The notes: generated by a model from the sequence alone, not told the origin. A DNA stretch of 64,000 nt from Thermomicrobiales bacterium (GCA_037045155.1 JBAOIG010000003.1:496001-560000), one strand, 5' to 3'. Shown: positions 9,535-17,351, counted from the first letter of the stretch. Numbers and translations: made by a program.

Positions 9535-9937
9535 ATGAGTGTCGTCAACGACCCGATCGCCGATATGCTCACTCGCATTCGCAACGCGGGCCAGGCGAAG
9601 ACGGACCGAGACGTCGATGCCATCGACAAAGGTCCTGATCGAAATTGCGAAGATTCTTCACGCCGAAGGCTACGTTCGTGGCTGGACGGTCGAGGAAGGC
9701 AAGCCGTTTAATACGTTGACCATCCACCTGAAGTATGGCGTAGATCGACGACATTCGATCCGCCAGCTCAAACGCGTGTCCAAGCCAGGACTTCGTGTGT
9801 ACGCGGGCAGGGACGAGATCCCTCGCGTGCGCAATGGCCTGGGGATCGCGATCGTGAGTACACCACAGGGGATGATGACTGGCTACGAAGCTCGCCGCCG
9901 TGGCATCGGTGGTGAGGTCGTCTGCACCATCTACTAG
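9535..9937 (+). CDS. rpsH: 30S ribosomal protein S8, interrupted by a frameshift near 9619
   Basis: S8 is an essential 16S rRNA-binding protein. The N-terminus SVVNDPIADMLTRIRNAGQ is read from the ATG at 9535, but this frame leaves S8 homology after DVD at 9618. The rest, PSTKVLIEIAKILHAEGYV to GIGGEVVCTIY, is in the +1 frame from 9620. Dropping one base at 9619 gives a 133-residue protein with the usual spacing between RIRN and the PSxK motif. Restoring a lost tg in gatg-tg-cc would instead give DVDVPSTK, which suits the usual VxVP pattern but adds one residue. An assembly or sequencing indel is most likely, because the gene is essential and both halves are otherwise intact. No recognised shift-prone codon run is obvious. 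Confidence 0.9.
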
Positions 9938-9958
9938 CGCCGGGAAGGAGAAGCTCAG

Positions 9959-10504
9959 ATGTCACGCATCGGAATGCAGCCAATCGAGATCCCATCCGGC
10001 GTCGACCTGACGATTGAGCCAGGGCTGGTCAAAGTCAGCGGCCCCAAAGGCGCGCTGGAGCAGCGCGTTAGTCGCGACATGCAGGTGGCTCGCGATAATG
10101 GCACCGTTAGGGTCAGCCGACCGAATGACGAGCGAGTCAATCGCCAGCTTCATGGCCTGACCCGCACGCTGATTGCGAACATGGTTCAGGGTGTCACGCA
10201 GGGATTCCGTAAGGATCTCGAGATCCAGGGTGTTGGCTATCGCGCGGCGTTGGACGGTAAGACGCTCGTCCTGAATCTGGGTTATTCACACCCGGTTCGT
10301 GTCGAGCCTCCAGCCGGCATCGCGTTTGTCGTCGACACGCCGACCCGCCTCGCGGTGACCGGCATTGATAAGCAGCTTGTTGGTGAAGAGGCCGCGAAGA
10401 TTCGCCGTGTCCGACCGCCGGAACCCTATAAAGGCAAGGGCGTCCGCTACCTTGGCGAACAGGTGCGCCGCAAGGCCGGCAAGGCCGGCAAGGTCGGTAA
10501 GTAG
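9959..10504 (+). CDS. rplF: 50S ribosomal protein L6
   Basis: 181-residue L6, near the factor-binding site of the 50S. SRIGMQPIEIPSGVDLTIE at the start, NMVQGVTQGFRKDLEIQGVG in the middle and the signature PPEPYKGKGVRYLGEQVRRK near the C-terminus. It ends in a Lys/Gly repeat (AGKAGKVGK). GGAAGGAG upstream of the ATG. Confidence 0.97.
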   Translation: MSRIGMQPIEIPSGVDLTIEPGLVKVSGPKGALEQRVSRDMQVARDNGTVRVSRPNDERVNRQLHGLTRTLIANMVQGVTQGFRKDLEIQGVGYRAALDGKTLVLNLGYSHPVRVEPPAGIAFVVDTPTRLAVTGIDKQLVGEEAAKIRRVRPPEPYKGKGVRYLGEQVRRKAGKAGKVGK

Positions 10505-10510
10505 AAGACG

Positions 10511-10527
10511 CGCCGCCTCAGGCGGCG
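10511..10527 (+). other. Hairpin in the rplF-rplR gap
   Basis: Arms cgccgcc (10511-10517) and ggcggcg (10521-10527) with loop tca, 7 bp, immediately after the rplF stop. No T-run. Possibly a 3'-end stabiliser or pause site; role inferred. Confidence 0.35.
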
Positions 10528-10587
10528 AGACGGCGCCGGCGATCGGGATACAGTCCGACTGCCTGGGGCGCCTGGGAGCAGGATACG

Positions 10588-10962
10588 ATGCGCTATCACT
10601 ACAAGTCGCAACTCGATCCGCGTCGGAGGCGACACCTCCGGGTTCGGGCCAAAGTGTCAGGCACAGCCGAGCGGCCACGCCTGAACGTATACCGAAGCTC
10701 GGCGCACATCTACGCCCAGGTAATCGACGACGAGAGTCGTCGCACCTTGGTGGCGGCGTCGGACATCGAGGCCGAGTTCGCCTCCTCGCTCGATGGCTCG
10801 ACGACGAAGACCGACAAGGCGACAGCAGTCGGCAAGCTGGTCGGCGAGCGGGCGAAGGCCGCGGGCATTACCACGGTGGTCTTCGATCGTGGCGGTTACA
10901 AGTACCACGGACGTGTCAAGGCACTCGCCGACGGCGCGCGTGAGGCCGGTCTCGAGTTCTAA
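10588..10962 (+). CDS. rplR: 50S ribosomal protein L18
   Basis: 124-residue L18, a 5S rRNA-binding protein. RRRRHLRVRAKVSGTAERPR at the N-terminus, LNVYRSSAHIYAQVIDD, and FDRGGYKYHGRVKALADGAR at the C-terminus are all characteristic. ATG at 10588 with GGAGCAGG upstream. Confidence 0.96.
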   Translation: MRYHYKSQLDPRRRRHLRVRAKVSGTAERPRLNVYRSSAHIYAQVIDDESRRTLVAASDIEAEFASSLDGSTTKTDKATAVGKLVGERAKAAGITTVVFDRGGYKYHGRVKALADGAREAGLEF

Positions 10963-10971
10963 GTTGGTTCG

Positions 10972-10987
10972 GGCGGCATTCGCCGCC
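10972..10987 (+). other. Hairpin in the rplR-rpsE gap
   Basis: Arms ggcggc (10972-10977) and gccgcc (10982-10987) with tetraloop attc. No T-run, so not a canonical terminator. It occupies most of the 48-base gap before rpsE. Confidence 0.35.
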
Positions 10988-11010
10988 GGGATAGGGGCAG
11001 TCAGGACAGG

Positions 11011-11556
11011 ATGATGGATAGACGTCGAGGAGGCCAGTCGCGGGGCGACGAGGCAGGTGAATTTCAGGAGCGCGTCGTCCAGATCAATCGCGTCTCGAAA
11101 GTTGTGAAGGGCGGCCGCCGGTTTTCCTTCAGCAGCGTCGTCGTGGTTGGTGATGGACGTGGGCGTGTTGGCGTTGGGATGGGCAAAGCCGGAGAGGTTC
11201 CGGAGTCCATCCGCAAGGGGGTCGAGGCGGCCAAGCGGAGCATGATCACGGTGCCGCTGGAAGGCAACACGATTCCGCATGAGATCGAGGTCAAGTTCGG
11301 CGCGTCGCGCGTGCTGCTGCGTCCCGCCTCGCCGGGCACCGGAGTTATCGCTGGTGGCGGCGTTCGCGCCGTCGTCGAGGCTGCCGGGATCCAGGATCTG
11401 CTGAGCAAGTCGCTCGGGTCGAATAACCCGATCAACGTCGTTCGGGCGACGATGAAGGCGCTGACCGAGCTGGAGCCGATCGCGCACGTCGCTGGCCGGC
11501 GTGGCAAGCAGCCTGAATCGCTCCGGCCACGCCGCAGGGAGACGGTGGAAGCATGA
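11011..11556 (+). CDS. rpsE: 30S ribosomal protein S5
   Basis: 181-residue S5, a fidelity protein of the 30S. FQERVVQINRVSKVVKGGRR, the S5 signature VGDGRGRVGVGMGKAGEVP and the C-terminal domain (GASRVLLRPASPGTGVIAGG) are present. Two ATGs in tandem at 11011 and 11014; either could start. It overlaps the rpmD start by 4 bases (ATGA). Confidence 0.96.
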   Translation: MMDRRRGGQSRGDEAGEFQERVVQINRVSKVVKGGRRFSFSSVVVVGDGRGRVGVGMGKAGEVPESIRKGVEAAKRSMITVPLEGNTIPHEIEVKFGASRVLLRPASPGTGVIAGGGVRAVVEAAGIQDLLSKSLGSNNPINVVRATMKALTELEPIAHVAGRRGKQPESLRPRRRETVEA

Positions 11557-11783
11557 CCGACCAGAAGAATATGCGGTTGATCTATCGGAAGAGCGCGATT
11601 GGCTATCCGAAGGATCAGCGCGATACGATTCGGGCGTTGGGCTTCACTCGTTTGAATCAGGTCGTCGAGCGCCCTGATACACCGTCGGTGCGTGGGATGG
11701 TCTACAAAGTCCGACATCTCGTCCTCATTGAGGGCGAGGGCGTTATCAACGGTTCAGCAATCCATCGGAATCAATCGCAGTAG
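11553..11783 (+). CDS. rpmD: 50S ribosomal protein L30
   Basis: 76-residue L30. MRLIYRKSAIGYPKDQRDTI, ALGFTRLNQVVERPDTPSVR and GMVYKVRHLV follow the L30 pattern (IGxxxxQRxTLxxLGL and hydrophobic C-terminal strand). It extends about 12 residues past the usual 60-residue end. ATG overlaps the rpsE stop, which indicates coupling. Confidence 0.94.
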   Translation: MTDQKNMRLIYRKSAIGYPKDQRDTIRALGFTRLNQVVERPDTPSVRGMVYKVRHLVLIEGEGVINGSAIHRNQSQ

Positions 11784-11826
11784 GGTTGGTCGGGGCCTGG
11801 CCGCGATCTGGGAGACGGTATTAACG

Positions 11827-12273
11827 ATGCATATCGACGATCTTCGGCCCGCACCGGGCGCATTCAAGCCACGCAAGCGTGTTGGACGCGGACATGGCTC
11901 GGGGCATGTCAAGACATCCGGTCGCGGCCAGAAGGGTCAGGGTTCGCGGTCGGGCGGCAGCGTGCGCCCAGGCTTTGAAGGTGGACAGAACCCAATCTAT
12001 CGGCGCATGCCGTACAAGCGTGGGTTCACGAACATCTTTCGCACCGAGTACGAGATCCTCAACCTCGATCGGCTCGTGACGCTCGGGCTTGAGGGCGCGA
12101 TCACCCCGGAGGCGTTGTACGAGCGCGGCGCAATCGATAGCCTGACCAAGCCAGTGAAGATCCTGGGCAACGGAGAGCTCAGTGCCCCGTTGTATGTTCG
12201 GGCGCATAAGTTCTCCGCATCGGCGAAGTCCAAGATTGAAGCCGCTGGTGGAACTGCGGAGGTTATCGAGTAA
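11827..12273 (+). CDS. rplO: 50S ribosomal protein L15
   Basis: 148-residue L15, a late 50S assembly protein. Starts at the ATG 11827 (MHIDDLRPAPGAFKPRKRVG) with RGHGSGHVKTSGRGQKGQGS next, and the C-terminal signature HKFSASAKSKIEAAGGTAEV. The frame is open back to 11692 but that lies in rpmD. Its TAA overlaps the secY ATG by one base. Confidence 0.96.
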   Translation: MHIDDLRPAPGAFKPRKRVGRGHGSGHVKTSGRGQKGQGSRSGGSVRPGFEGGQNPIYRRMPYKRGFTNIFRTEYEILNLDRLVTLGLEGAITPEALYERGAIDSLTKPVKILGNGELSAPLYVRAHKFSASAKSKIEAAGGTAEVIE

Positions 12274-13571
12274 TGCTGGAAGCGGCTTTCAATGCATTTC
12301 GCATTGCCGATCTACGCCGCAAGATCCTGTTTACGCTCGGGGTTCTGATCATCTTCCGCTTTATTGCGACGGTTCCAGTCCCGGGTGTCGACCGCGCGGC
12401 GTTACAGACGCTCCTTTCCCAGAATCAGTTGCTCGGCATGCTGAACCTGTTCTCGGGTTCGACGCTGAAGAACTTCTCGATCCTGGCGATGGGCGTCTAT
12501 CCGTATATCACCGCCTCGATCATCATGCAGCTGCTGACGCCGATCATTCCGCGGCTGAATGAAATGCAGCAAGAGGGTCAACAGGGCCGGAACCGGATCA
12601 ATAAGATCACCCACTACATCACGGTTCCGATCGCGCTGCTGCAGGCCTACGGTCAGTGCGTTCTGATGCAACGATCTGGGGTCCTGAAGGACTTTGGCCT
12701 GTTCGACAGCGCGACGTGGTTCCGATCGCTCGCGATCGTGCTCACGCTTGTCGCTGGCACAATCCTGCTTGTCTGGCTTGGCGAGCTCATTACAGAAAAT
12801 GGGGTCGGGAATGGCGTCTCGATCATCATCTTCGGTGGCATCGTCGCATCACTGCCAGGAACCGTCGGGAACCTCATCTATGGTGGCTCGACGACACAGA
12901 ACATCACCGGATCGCTCGCATTCGTGATCATCGGCCTTGTGACGATTGTCGGGATCGTGCTGCTCAACGAGGGCCAGCGACGAATCCCGGTTCACCATGC
13001 GAAGCGGGTGCGACGTGGGCGCTCCTATGGCGGCGGCTCCACATTCATCCCACTGAAGGTCAACTCCGCTGGCATGATCCCGCTGATCTTCGCCGTCTCG
13101 ATCATGGTGTTCCCCGGCACGATCGCGAACTTCATGACCGGTTCGGAGCGCTCCTGGGTTCGCAACCTGGCTGAGAGCATGAAGCGATTCTTCGACGCGA
13201 ACACGTTCCAGTATCAGATTGTCTACTTCCTCATGGTGGTCGCGTTCACCTACTTCTACACGATGGTGGTGTTCCAGCAGCAAAGCATTGCGGAAAACCT
13301 TCAGCGGCAGGGCGCGTTCATTCCAGGTATCCGTCCCGGAGCGAACACGAATCGCTATCTGACTGGCGTTGTCACGCGAATAACGCTCGTCGGCGCTCTG
13401 GGGCTGGGTCTGATCGCGATTCTGCCGTATATCGCCGCGAAGATCACTGGCGTCCAGACGCTCTTTCTCGGCGCGACGTCATTGCTCATCGTCGTAGGTG
13501 TTGCGATTGACACGATGCGCCAGCTCGAAGCCCAGCTGATGATGCGCAACTACGAGGGCTTTATTCGATAG
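12273..13571 (+). CDS. secY: Protein translocase subunit SecY
   Basis: 432-residue core channel of the Sec translocon, with the ten hydrophobic helices expected. Early signature is RFIATVPVPGVDRAAL; the plug region contains FSGSTLKNFSILAMGVYPYI; the cytoplasmic loop QRRIPVHHAKRVRRGRSYGG binds SecA/ribosome. The start is joined to the rplO stop (TAATG). Standard spc-operon position, between rplO and adk. Confidence 0.97.
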   Translation: MLEAAFNAFRIADLRRKILFTLGVLIIFRFIATVPVPGVDRAALQTLLSQNQLLGMLNLFSGSTLKNFSILAMGVYPYITASIIMQLLTPIIPRLNEMQQEGQQGRNRINKITHYITVPIALLQAYGQCVLMQRSGVLKDFGLFDSATWFRSLAIVLTLVAGTILLVWLGELITENGVGNGVSIIIFGGIVASLPGTVGNLIYGGSTTQNITGSLAFVIIGLVTIVGIVLLNEGQRRIPVHHAKRVRRGRSYGGGSTFIPLKVNSAGMIPLIFAVSIMVFPGTIANFMTGSERSWVRNLAESMKRFFDANTFQYQIVYFLMVVAFTYFYTMVVFQQQSIAENLQRQGAFIPGIRPGANTNRYLTGVVTRITLVGALGLGLIAILPYIAAKITGVQTLFLGATSLLIVVGVAIDTMRQLEAQLMMRNYEGFIR

Positions 13572-13584
13572 TGGTCGACCAGTC

Positions 13585-13637
13585 GCGCGCCGAGGGCGGG
13601 GCACCGCCCTCCTGGCGCGCCGGCTTCTCCGGAGAAG
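13585..13637 (+). other. Extended stem-loop and palindrome in the secY-adk gap
   Basis: Just after secY, gcgcgcc plus gagggcgg (13585-13599) pairs with ccgccctc, a 2-base bulge, then ggcgcgc (13604-13620), making a 15-bp stem with loop ggca. Directly after, cttctccggagaag (13624-13637) is a perfect palindrome that includes GGAGA, the probable adk ribosome-binding region. No T-run follows. The arrangement could separate secY from adk expression and mask the adk ribosome site; function is inference. Confidence 0.45.
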
Positions 13638-13652
13638 AGGATCGTACCGAAC

Positions 13653-14336
13653 GTGGCCATGCGACACGTCGTATTCATCGGACCACAAGGCGCCGGCAAG
13701 GGAACCCAGGCGGCGCGAATTGCCCCGATGTTCGGGCTATTGCACCTGGCGACTGGCGACCTGTTCCGCGCGTTGATGGCCGGGACAAGTGATCTGGCCG
13801 CTGAGGTTCGGGCGTTCTACGACCGGGGCGAGCTGGTGCCAGATGCGTTGACGGCGCGCGTTCTCTTTGCGGCGCTCGACGAGCGCGCGGCCGGTGGCGG
13901 TGTGTGTGGCGCGCTTATCGATGGCTTCCCGCGAAATGCCGCTCAGGCCGAGGTGCTGGACGCGCAGATTCTGGCGCGTGAGGAAGAGCTCGCGGCAGTC
14001 GTCCACATCGATGTCGAGCGGGCGACCCTCATGAGTCGGCTGACGGGCCGGCTCGTGTGCCGGACGTGCGGCGCAACCTACCACGTTGAATTCAACGCGC
14101 CGCGCACTCCGGGTGTGTGCGATATCGACGGCGGTGAACTGTACGTCCGCTCCGACGACACTGAAGAATCTGTCGCTCGCCGGCTGGACATCTACTTCGG
14201 ACAGACCGAGCCGTTGCTGGGGCGCTGGCGTACGCGAGGCCTCGTCCTCGATGTCAATGGAGATCAACCCATCGATGTGGTGGCTGCCGAGATCGCGGCT
14301 GCGCTCAATCCGGTTCTATCCCCGGTTGGACGGTAA
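13653..14336 (+). CDS. adk: Adenylate kinase (zinc LID type)
   Basis: About 227-residue kinase interconverting ATP+AMP and 2 ADP in the cytoplasm. P-loop GPQGAGKGT at residues 10-18, AMP-binding ATGDLFR, and the DGFPRN motif. The LID carries CRTC, then PGVCDID, i.e. three cysteines and an aspartate that form a structural zinc site, as in Gram-positive and thermophile enzymes. GTG 13653 is preferred over ATG 13659 because the purine-rich AGAGG lies 13 bases before it. Seven bases before map. Confidence 0.95.
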   Translation: MAMRHVVFIGPQGAGKGTQAARIAPMFGLLHLATGDLFRALMAGTSDLAAEVRAFYDRGELVPDALTARVLFAALDERAAGGGVCGALIDGFPRNAAQAEVLDAQILAREEELAAVVHIDVERATLMSRLTGRLVCRTCGATYHVEFNAPRTPGVCDIDGGELYVRSDDTEESVARRLDIYFGQTEPLLGRWRTRGLVLDVNGDQPIDVVAAEIAAALNPVLSPVGR

Positions 14337-14342
14337 ACGCAC

Positions 14343-15107
14343 GTGCCTGTCGTCTTGAAGTCCGAGCGCGATATCGCGCAGATCCGTTCCGCTGGGAGTG
14401 TCCTCGCTCAAGTCCAGTCGAGGCTTCGCGGGATGATCGCTCCTGGGGTAACGACTGGCGAGCTGGACGATGCTGCCGCCGAGACCATCCGTGATGCCGG
14501 GGCAGCCGCGTCGTTCCTGGGCTATCGTGGCTATCCGGCCAGCATCTGTGCCTCGGTCAACGACGAGGTGCTGCATGGCATTCCAGGCAGGCGGGAACTG
14601 CGCGATGGCGATATCGTGTCGATCGACGTTGGCGTAATGCTCGAAGGCTTTCACGCGGATGCAGCATTCACTCAGGGAGTCGGGGAGATCGACGCTGAGG
14701 CAGCACGGCTAATCGAAGTCACCGAACTAGCGTTCTGGCGAGGGATCGACAAGCTCACGCCCGGCGAGCGGCTCGGCGATATGGCCGCCGCGATTCAGGC
14801 GTGCGTCGAGGAGGCTGGCTTCTCGGTCGTGCGCGATTATGCCGGCCATGGCGTTGGTCGGTCGCTACACGAGGATCCCTCGGCGCCGAACTGGGGCAGC
14901 GCGGGTAGCGGCTCACTCGTGCGCGAAGGGATGACCTTAGCGATTGAGCCGATGGTAACAACTGGCTCGCCTGAGGTTCGTGTGCTTGAGGATGGCTGGA
15001 CGGTTGTCACTGTCGACGGCGGTCTGGCGGCTCATTTCGAGCATACGGTTGCTATCGCGAGTGGAGGTCGAATGGTATTGACGACCCCCGCTGTGGTGGT
15101 GGTATAA
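14343..15107 (+). CDS. map: Methionine aminopeptidase type I
   Basis: 254-residue enzyme that removes the initiator Met from new proteins. Metal ligands are visible: SIDVGVMLEGFHADAA (Asp95, Asp106), GHGVGRSLHE (His), AIEPMV (Glu) and FEHTVAI (Glu). GTG start at 14343. No N-terminal zinc finger, so it is the short type Ia. Its last codons carry the promoter that reads into infA. Confidence 0.96.
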   Translation: MPVVLKSERDIAQIRSAGSVLAQVQSRLRGMIAPGVTTGELDDAAAETIRDAGAAASFLGYRGYPASICASVNDEVLHGIPGRRELRDGDIVSIDVGVMLEGFHADAAFTQGVGEIDAEAARLIEVTELAFWRGIDKLTPGERLGDMAAAIQACVEEAGFSVVRDYAGHGVGRSLHEDPSAPNWGSAGSGSLVREGMTLAIEPMVTTGSPEVRVLEDGWTVVTVDGGLAAHFEHTVAIASGGRMVLTTPAVVVV

Positions 15108-15108
15108 T
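15078..15108 (+). promoter_or_regulatory. Promoter at the map end, reading into infA
   Basis: TTGACG (15078-15083) and a perfect TATAAT (15103-15108), 19 bases apart. The -10 box overlaps the map stop codon. Transcription should begin near 15115, so an infA start at 15112 would not be in the transcript. The 19-base spacing is longer than the optimum. Confidence 0.55.
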
Positions 15109-15119
15109 GCCATGTTGTT

Positions 15120-15144
15120 GCGCATGCGTTGCCATGCGCTTTTT
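15120..15144 (+). terminator. Hairpin plus T-run between map and infA
   Basis: gcgcatg (15120-15126) pairs with catgcgc (15133-15139), loop cgttgc, followed directly by TTTTT (15140-15144): an intrinsic terminator in form. It could end the secY-adk-map transcript, or act as an attenuator because it lies right at the 5' end of RNA made from the promoter at 15078-15108. Confidence 0.55.
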
Positions 15145-15159
15145 GCGCGTTCTATCAGC

Positions 15160-15396
15160 ATGAATGCTGAGGCGCGCCGGGTGACTCGGGCAACGGGGCA
15201 GATCGTCGCTCCGCTCCCCAACGCGCTGTATCGAGTTGCGTTGGACGATGGGCATGAGATCGTTGCCCATGTTTCCGCCGATGTGCGGATGCAGTCGATC
15301 CGGTTGCTGCCAGGAGCCCGGGTACGGGTAGATTTGTCGCCCTACGACCTGACGCGCGGACGGATTGTAGGTCTGCGTAGCGCGCAGGAACGCTGA
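15160..15396 (+). CDS. infA: Translation initiation factor IF-1
   Basis: 78-residue OB-fold factor that blocks the A site during initiation. ATGQIVAPLPNALYRVALD, EIVAHVSADVRM and RVDLSPYDLTRGRIV are the family core. The start is uncertain: ATG 15160 gives the usual length and lies downstream of the predicted transcript start; ATGs at 15112 and 15124 are in frame but would put the hairpin/T-run inside the gene. There is no clear ribosome-binding site, and ATG 15160 sits in a small hairpin, cagca (15156-15160) with tgctg (15165-15169). Confidence 0.93.
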   Translation: MNAEARRVTRATGQIVAPLPNALYRVALDDGHEIVAHVSADVRMQSIRLLPGARVRVDLSPYDLTRGRIVGLRSAQER

Positions 15397-15450
15397 CATT
15401 GACGAGCAACTCGCCGCATGGAGTGGTTCGGGCAGGGAGAGGGATCGAAA

Positions 15451-15564
15451 ATGAAGGTTTCGGCATCGGTTAAGCCGCGATGTGAGCGGTGCAAGGTGAT
15501 TCGTCGACGAGGAGTCGTCCGGGTAATCTGCGTCAACCCGCGTCACAAGCAGCGTCAGGGCTAG
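15451..15564 (+). CDS. rpmJ: 50S ribosomal protein L36 (zinc form)
   Basis: 37-residue L36, MKVSASVKPRCERCKVIRRR, then VVRVICVNPRHKQRQG. The zinc ligands Cys11, Cys14, Cys27 and His32 are all present (C+ form). ATG at 15451 follows GGGAGAGGG. Between infA and rpsM, the normal place. Confidence 0.97.
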   Translation: MKVSASVKPRCERCKVIRRRGVVRVICVNPRHKQRQG

Positions 15565-15580
15565 AGGAGAGCGCGAAGCA

Positions 15581-15955
15581 ATGGCACGAATCGCAGGCGT
15601 CGATATCCCCCGCGAGAAGCGCGTCGAGTATGCGCTCCCGTACATCTACGGTGTCGGGATTCCGACAAGCCGACAGATCCTCGATCGTACCGGGATCGAT
15701 CCGAGCACTCGCGTCCGCGATCTGACGGACGATGAGGTTACCCGGCTGCGCGACATCATCGAGAAGGAGATGCGCGTCGAGGGTGATCTGCGACGCGAGG
15801 TCGCGATGAATATCAAGCGGCTGATGGATATCGGGTGCTACCGCGGTTTGCGCCATCGGCGGGGCATGCCGCTGCGCGGGCAGAGGACGCGAACCAATGC
15901 GCGCACTCGGCGTGGCCCGAAGCGAGGCGTCGGCCTGAAGAAGCGTAGCCGATAG
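15581..15955 (+). CDS. rpsM: 30S ribosomal protein S13
   Basis: 124-residue S13, which contacts P-site tRNA and the L5 bridge. ARIAGVDIPREKRVEYALPY, YGVGIPTSRQIL and the C-terminal HRRGMPLRGQRTRTNARTRR with the final GLKKRSR are diagnostic. ATG at 15581, GAGGAGAGCG upstream. Confidence 0.97.
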   Translation: MARIAGVDIPREKRVEYALPYIYGVGIPTSRQILDRTGIDPSTRVRDLTDDEVTRLRDIIEKEMRVEGDLRREVAMNIKRLMDIGCYRGLRHRRGMPLRGQRTRTNARTRRGPKRGVGLKKRSR

Positions 15956-16112
15956 AACCAGACCGATGCTGGCTGCAGGGCAGGCGGTTGGGCCGCTCGC
16001 TCCGCGCGGCTGAGCTAGCAATCGGTAGGTGTTCACTGGATGACGCAGGCCGGCACCCACTACTTCTCTTGGAGAGAAACGTCACAAGAATAGATGGAGA
16101 GGTTCTCAGCGC
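15956..16112 (+). other. 157-base structured gap before rpsK
   Basis: Longest intergenic stretch inside the ribosomal cluster. It can fold: ttctct (16064-16069) pairs with agagaa (16073-16078) around a 3-base loop, and gtag (16025-16028) can pair with ctac (16060-16063) outside it. In enterobacteria S4 represses the alpha operon from the rpsM leader; a related control site here is only a guess. I see no promoter that I would defend. Confidence 0.3.
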
Positions 16113-16526
16113 ATGGCGGATCGACGACGGGGGGCAGCTCGCAGCAAGCAGCAGCGTGTGCGAAGGCGCGATCGGAAGAATATTCCGCGCGGAAAAGCAT
16201 TCATCTCATCGACGTTCAACAACACCATCGTTACCCTGACCGATCCGGCCGGTAACGTGATTGCCTGGGCGAGCGCTGGCGCGTCGGGGTTCAAGGGCTC
16301 GCGCAAGAGCACGCCGTACGCGGCGCAGGTTACTGCCGAGAGCGCCACACGCAAGGCGATGGAGCATGGGCTGCGCGCGGTCGATATCTACGTCAAGGGG
16401 CCGGGAGCCGGCCGCGAGATGGCGATTCGGGCGCTCGCTGCGAGTGGGCTTCAGGTGTTGTCGATCGCTGACGTGACGCCGATCCCCCATAACGGGTGCC
16501 GGCCGCCGAAGCGCCGCCGCGTCTGA
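16113..16526 (+). CDS. rpsK: 30S ribosomal protein S11
   Basis: 137-residue S11, in the 30S platform near the mRNA exit. GKAFISSTFNNTIVTLTDPA, ASGFKGSRKSTPYAAQ and the C-terminal ADVTPIPHNGCRPPKRRRV are the family signature. ATG at 16113. The basic N-terminal tail (RRRGAARSKQQRVRRRDRK) is normal for bacterial S11. Confidence 0.97.
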   Translation: MADRRRGAARSKQQRVRRRDRKNIPRGKAFISSTFNNTIVTLTDPAGNVIAWASAGASGFKGSRKSTPYAAQVTAESATRKAMEHGLRAVDIYVKGPGAGREMAIRALAASGLQVLSIADVTPIPHNGCRPPKRRRV

Positions 16527-16618
16527 CATGTAGTCGTCAGTTTGTCTGAATGCTGTAACACGACGGCCTGTGATTGGCGCGTAAGCCGCGCGACGGGCTG
16601 AGGAGGTCGAAAAGGTCG

Positions 16619-17263
16619 ATGGCGAGGTATACGGGTCCAGTGTGCCGGATTTGCCGGCGCGAGGGGATGAAGCTCTATCTGAAGGGCGAGCGGTGCCTCG
16701 GGCCGAAGTGTCCGATCACGCAGCGCAACCCACAGCGCAACTTTCCGCCAGGCATGCACGGGCAGAAGCGCACGCGACGTCCGTCGGAATTTGGTCTGCA
16801 GTGGCGTGAAAAGCAAAAGGTTCGCCGCTTTTACGGGCTGATGGAGAAGCAGTTCAGCAAGACCTTCGAGGATGCCTCCCGGCAGCCGGGGGTCACTGGC
16901 GAGAACCTGCTTCGCATGCTCGAGATGCGGCTCGACAATGTCGTCTATCGACTTGGCTTCGCCGACTCGCGCCGCCAGGCACGTCAGATCGTGCGCCACG
17001 GCCACTTCGTGGTGAACGGTCGCAAGACCGATATTCCTTCGTACTCAGTCAAGCCGGGTGACGTTATCAGCGTCAAGCCTGGGAGCCGCGAGAAGGAGTA
17101 TTTCAAGACGGTCGCCGAGGTGTTGAAGACGCGCCAGGTTCCGGATTGGCTCACGCTCGACGTCAACGCGATGTCTGGCCGGGTCGTGGCCCCGCCAACG
17201 CGCGATCAGATCGATATGCCGCCGATCAACGAGTCTCTCATCATCGAGTTCTACAGCCGGTAG
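16619..17263 (+). CDS. rpsD: 30S ribosomal protein S4 (zinc form)
   Basis: 214-residue S4, a primary 16S rRNA binder. ATG 16619 gives MARYTGPVCRICRREG and is preceded by AGGAGG (16601-16606); a TTG frame open to 16574 adds only a non-family leader. The zinc knuckle CRIC plus GERCLGPKCP is at residues 9-31. S4 RNA-binding domain is LEMRLDNVVYRLGFADSRRQ and ends with ESLIIEFYSR. Confidence 0.96.
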   Translation: MARYTGPVCRICRREGMKLYLKGERCLGPKCPITQRNPQRNFPPGMHGQKRTRRPSEFGLQWREKQKVRRFYGLMEKQFSKTFEDASRQPGVTGENLLRMLEMRLDNVVYRLGFADSRRQARQIVRHGHFVVNGRKTDIPSYSVKPGDVISVKPGSREKEYFKTVAEVLKTRQVPDWLTLDVNAMSGRVVAPPTRDQIDMPPINESLIIEFYSR

Positions 17264-17307
17264 GTTTTACCAGAGGATTTACGACACGACCGGCACGGAA
17301 CTGCACG

Positions 17308-17328
17308 CCACCACCCGGGTCGTGGTGG
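17308..17328 (+). other. Hairpin upstream of rpoA
   Basis: ccaccac (17308-17314) pairs with gtggtgg (17322-17328), loop ccgggtc. It ends 8 bases before the rpoA ribosome-binding site. No T-run. Could modulate rpoA translation or be a processing site. Confidence 0.35.
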
Positions 17329-17351
17329 TCACTCGAAGGAGGCGGATTAGC

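Noticed and set aside
10657..11487. 276-codon minus-strand open frame opposite rplR-rpsE
   Set aside because: Runs across two confirmed ribosomal protein genes; composition is that of an antisense shadow.
15112..15159. Longer infA start at ATG 15112 or 15124
   Set aside because: Would precede or coincide with the predicted transcript start and include the terminator-like hairpin; adds residues not seen in IF-1.
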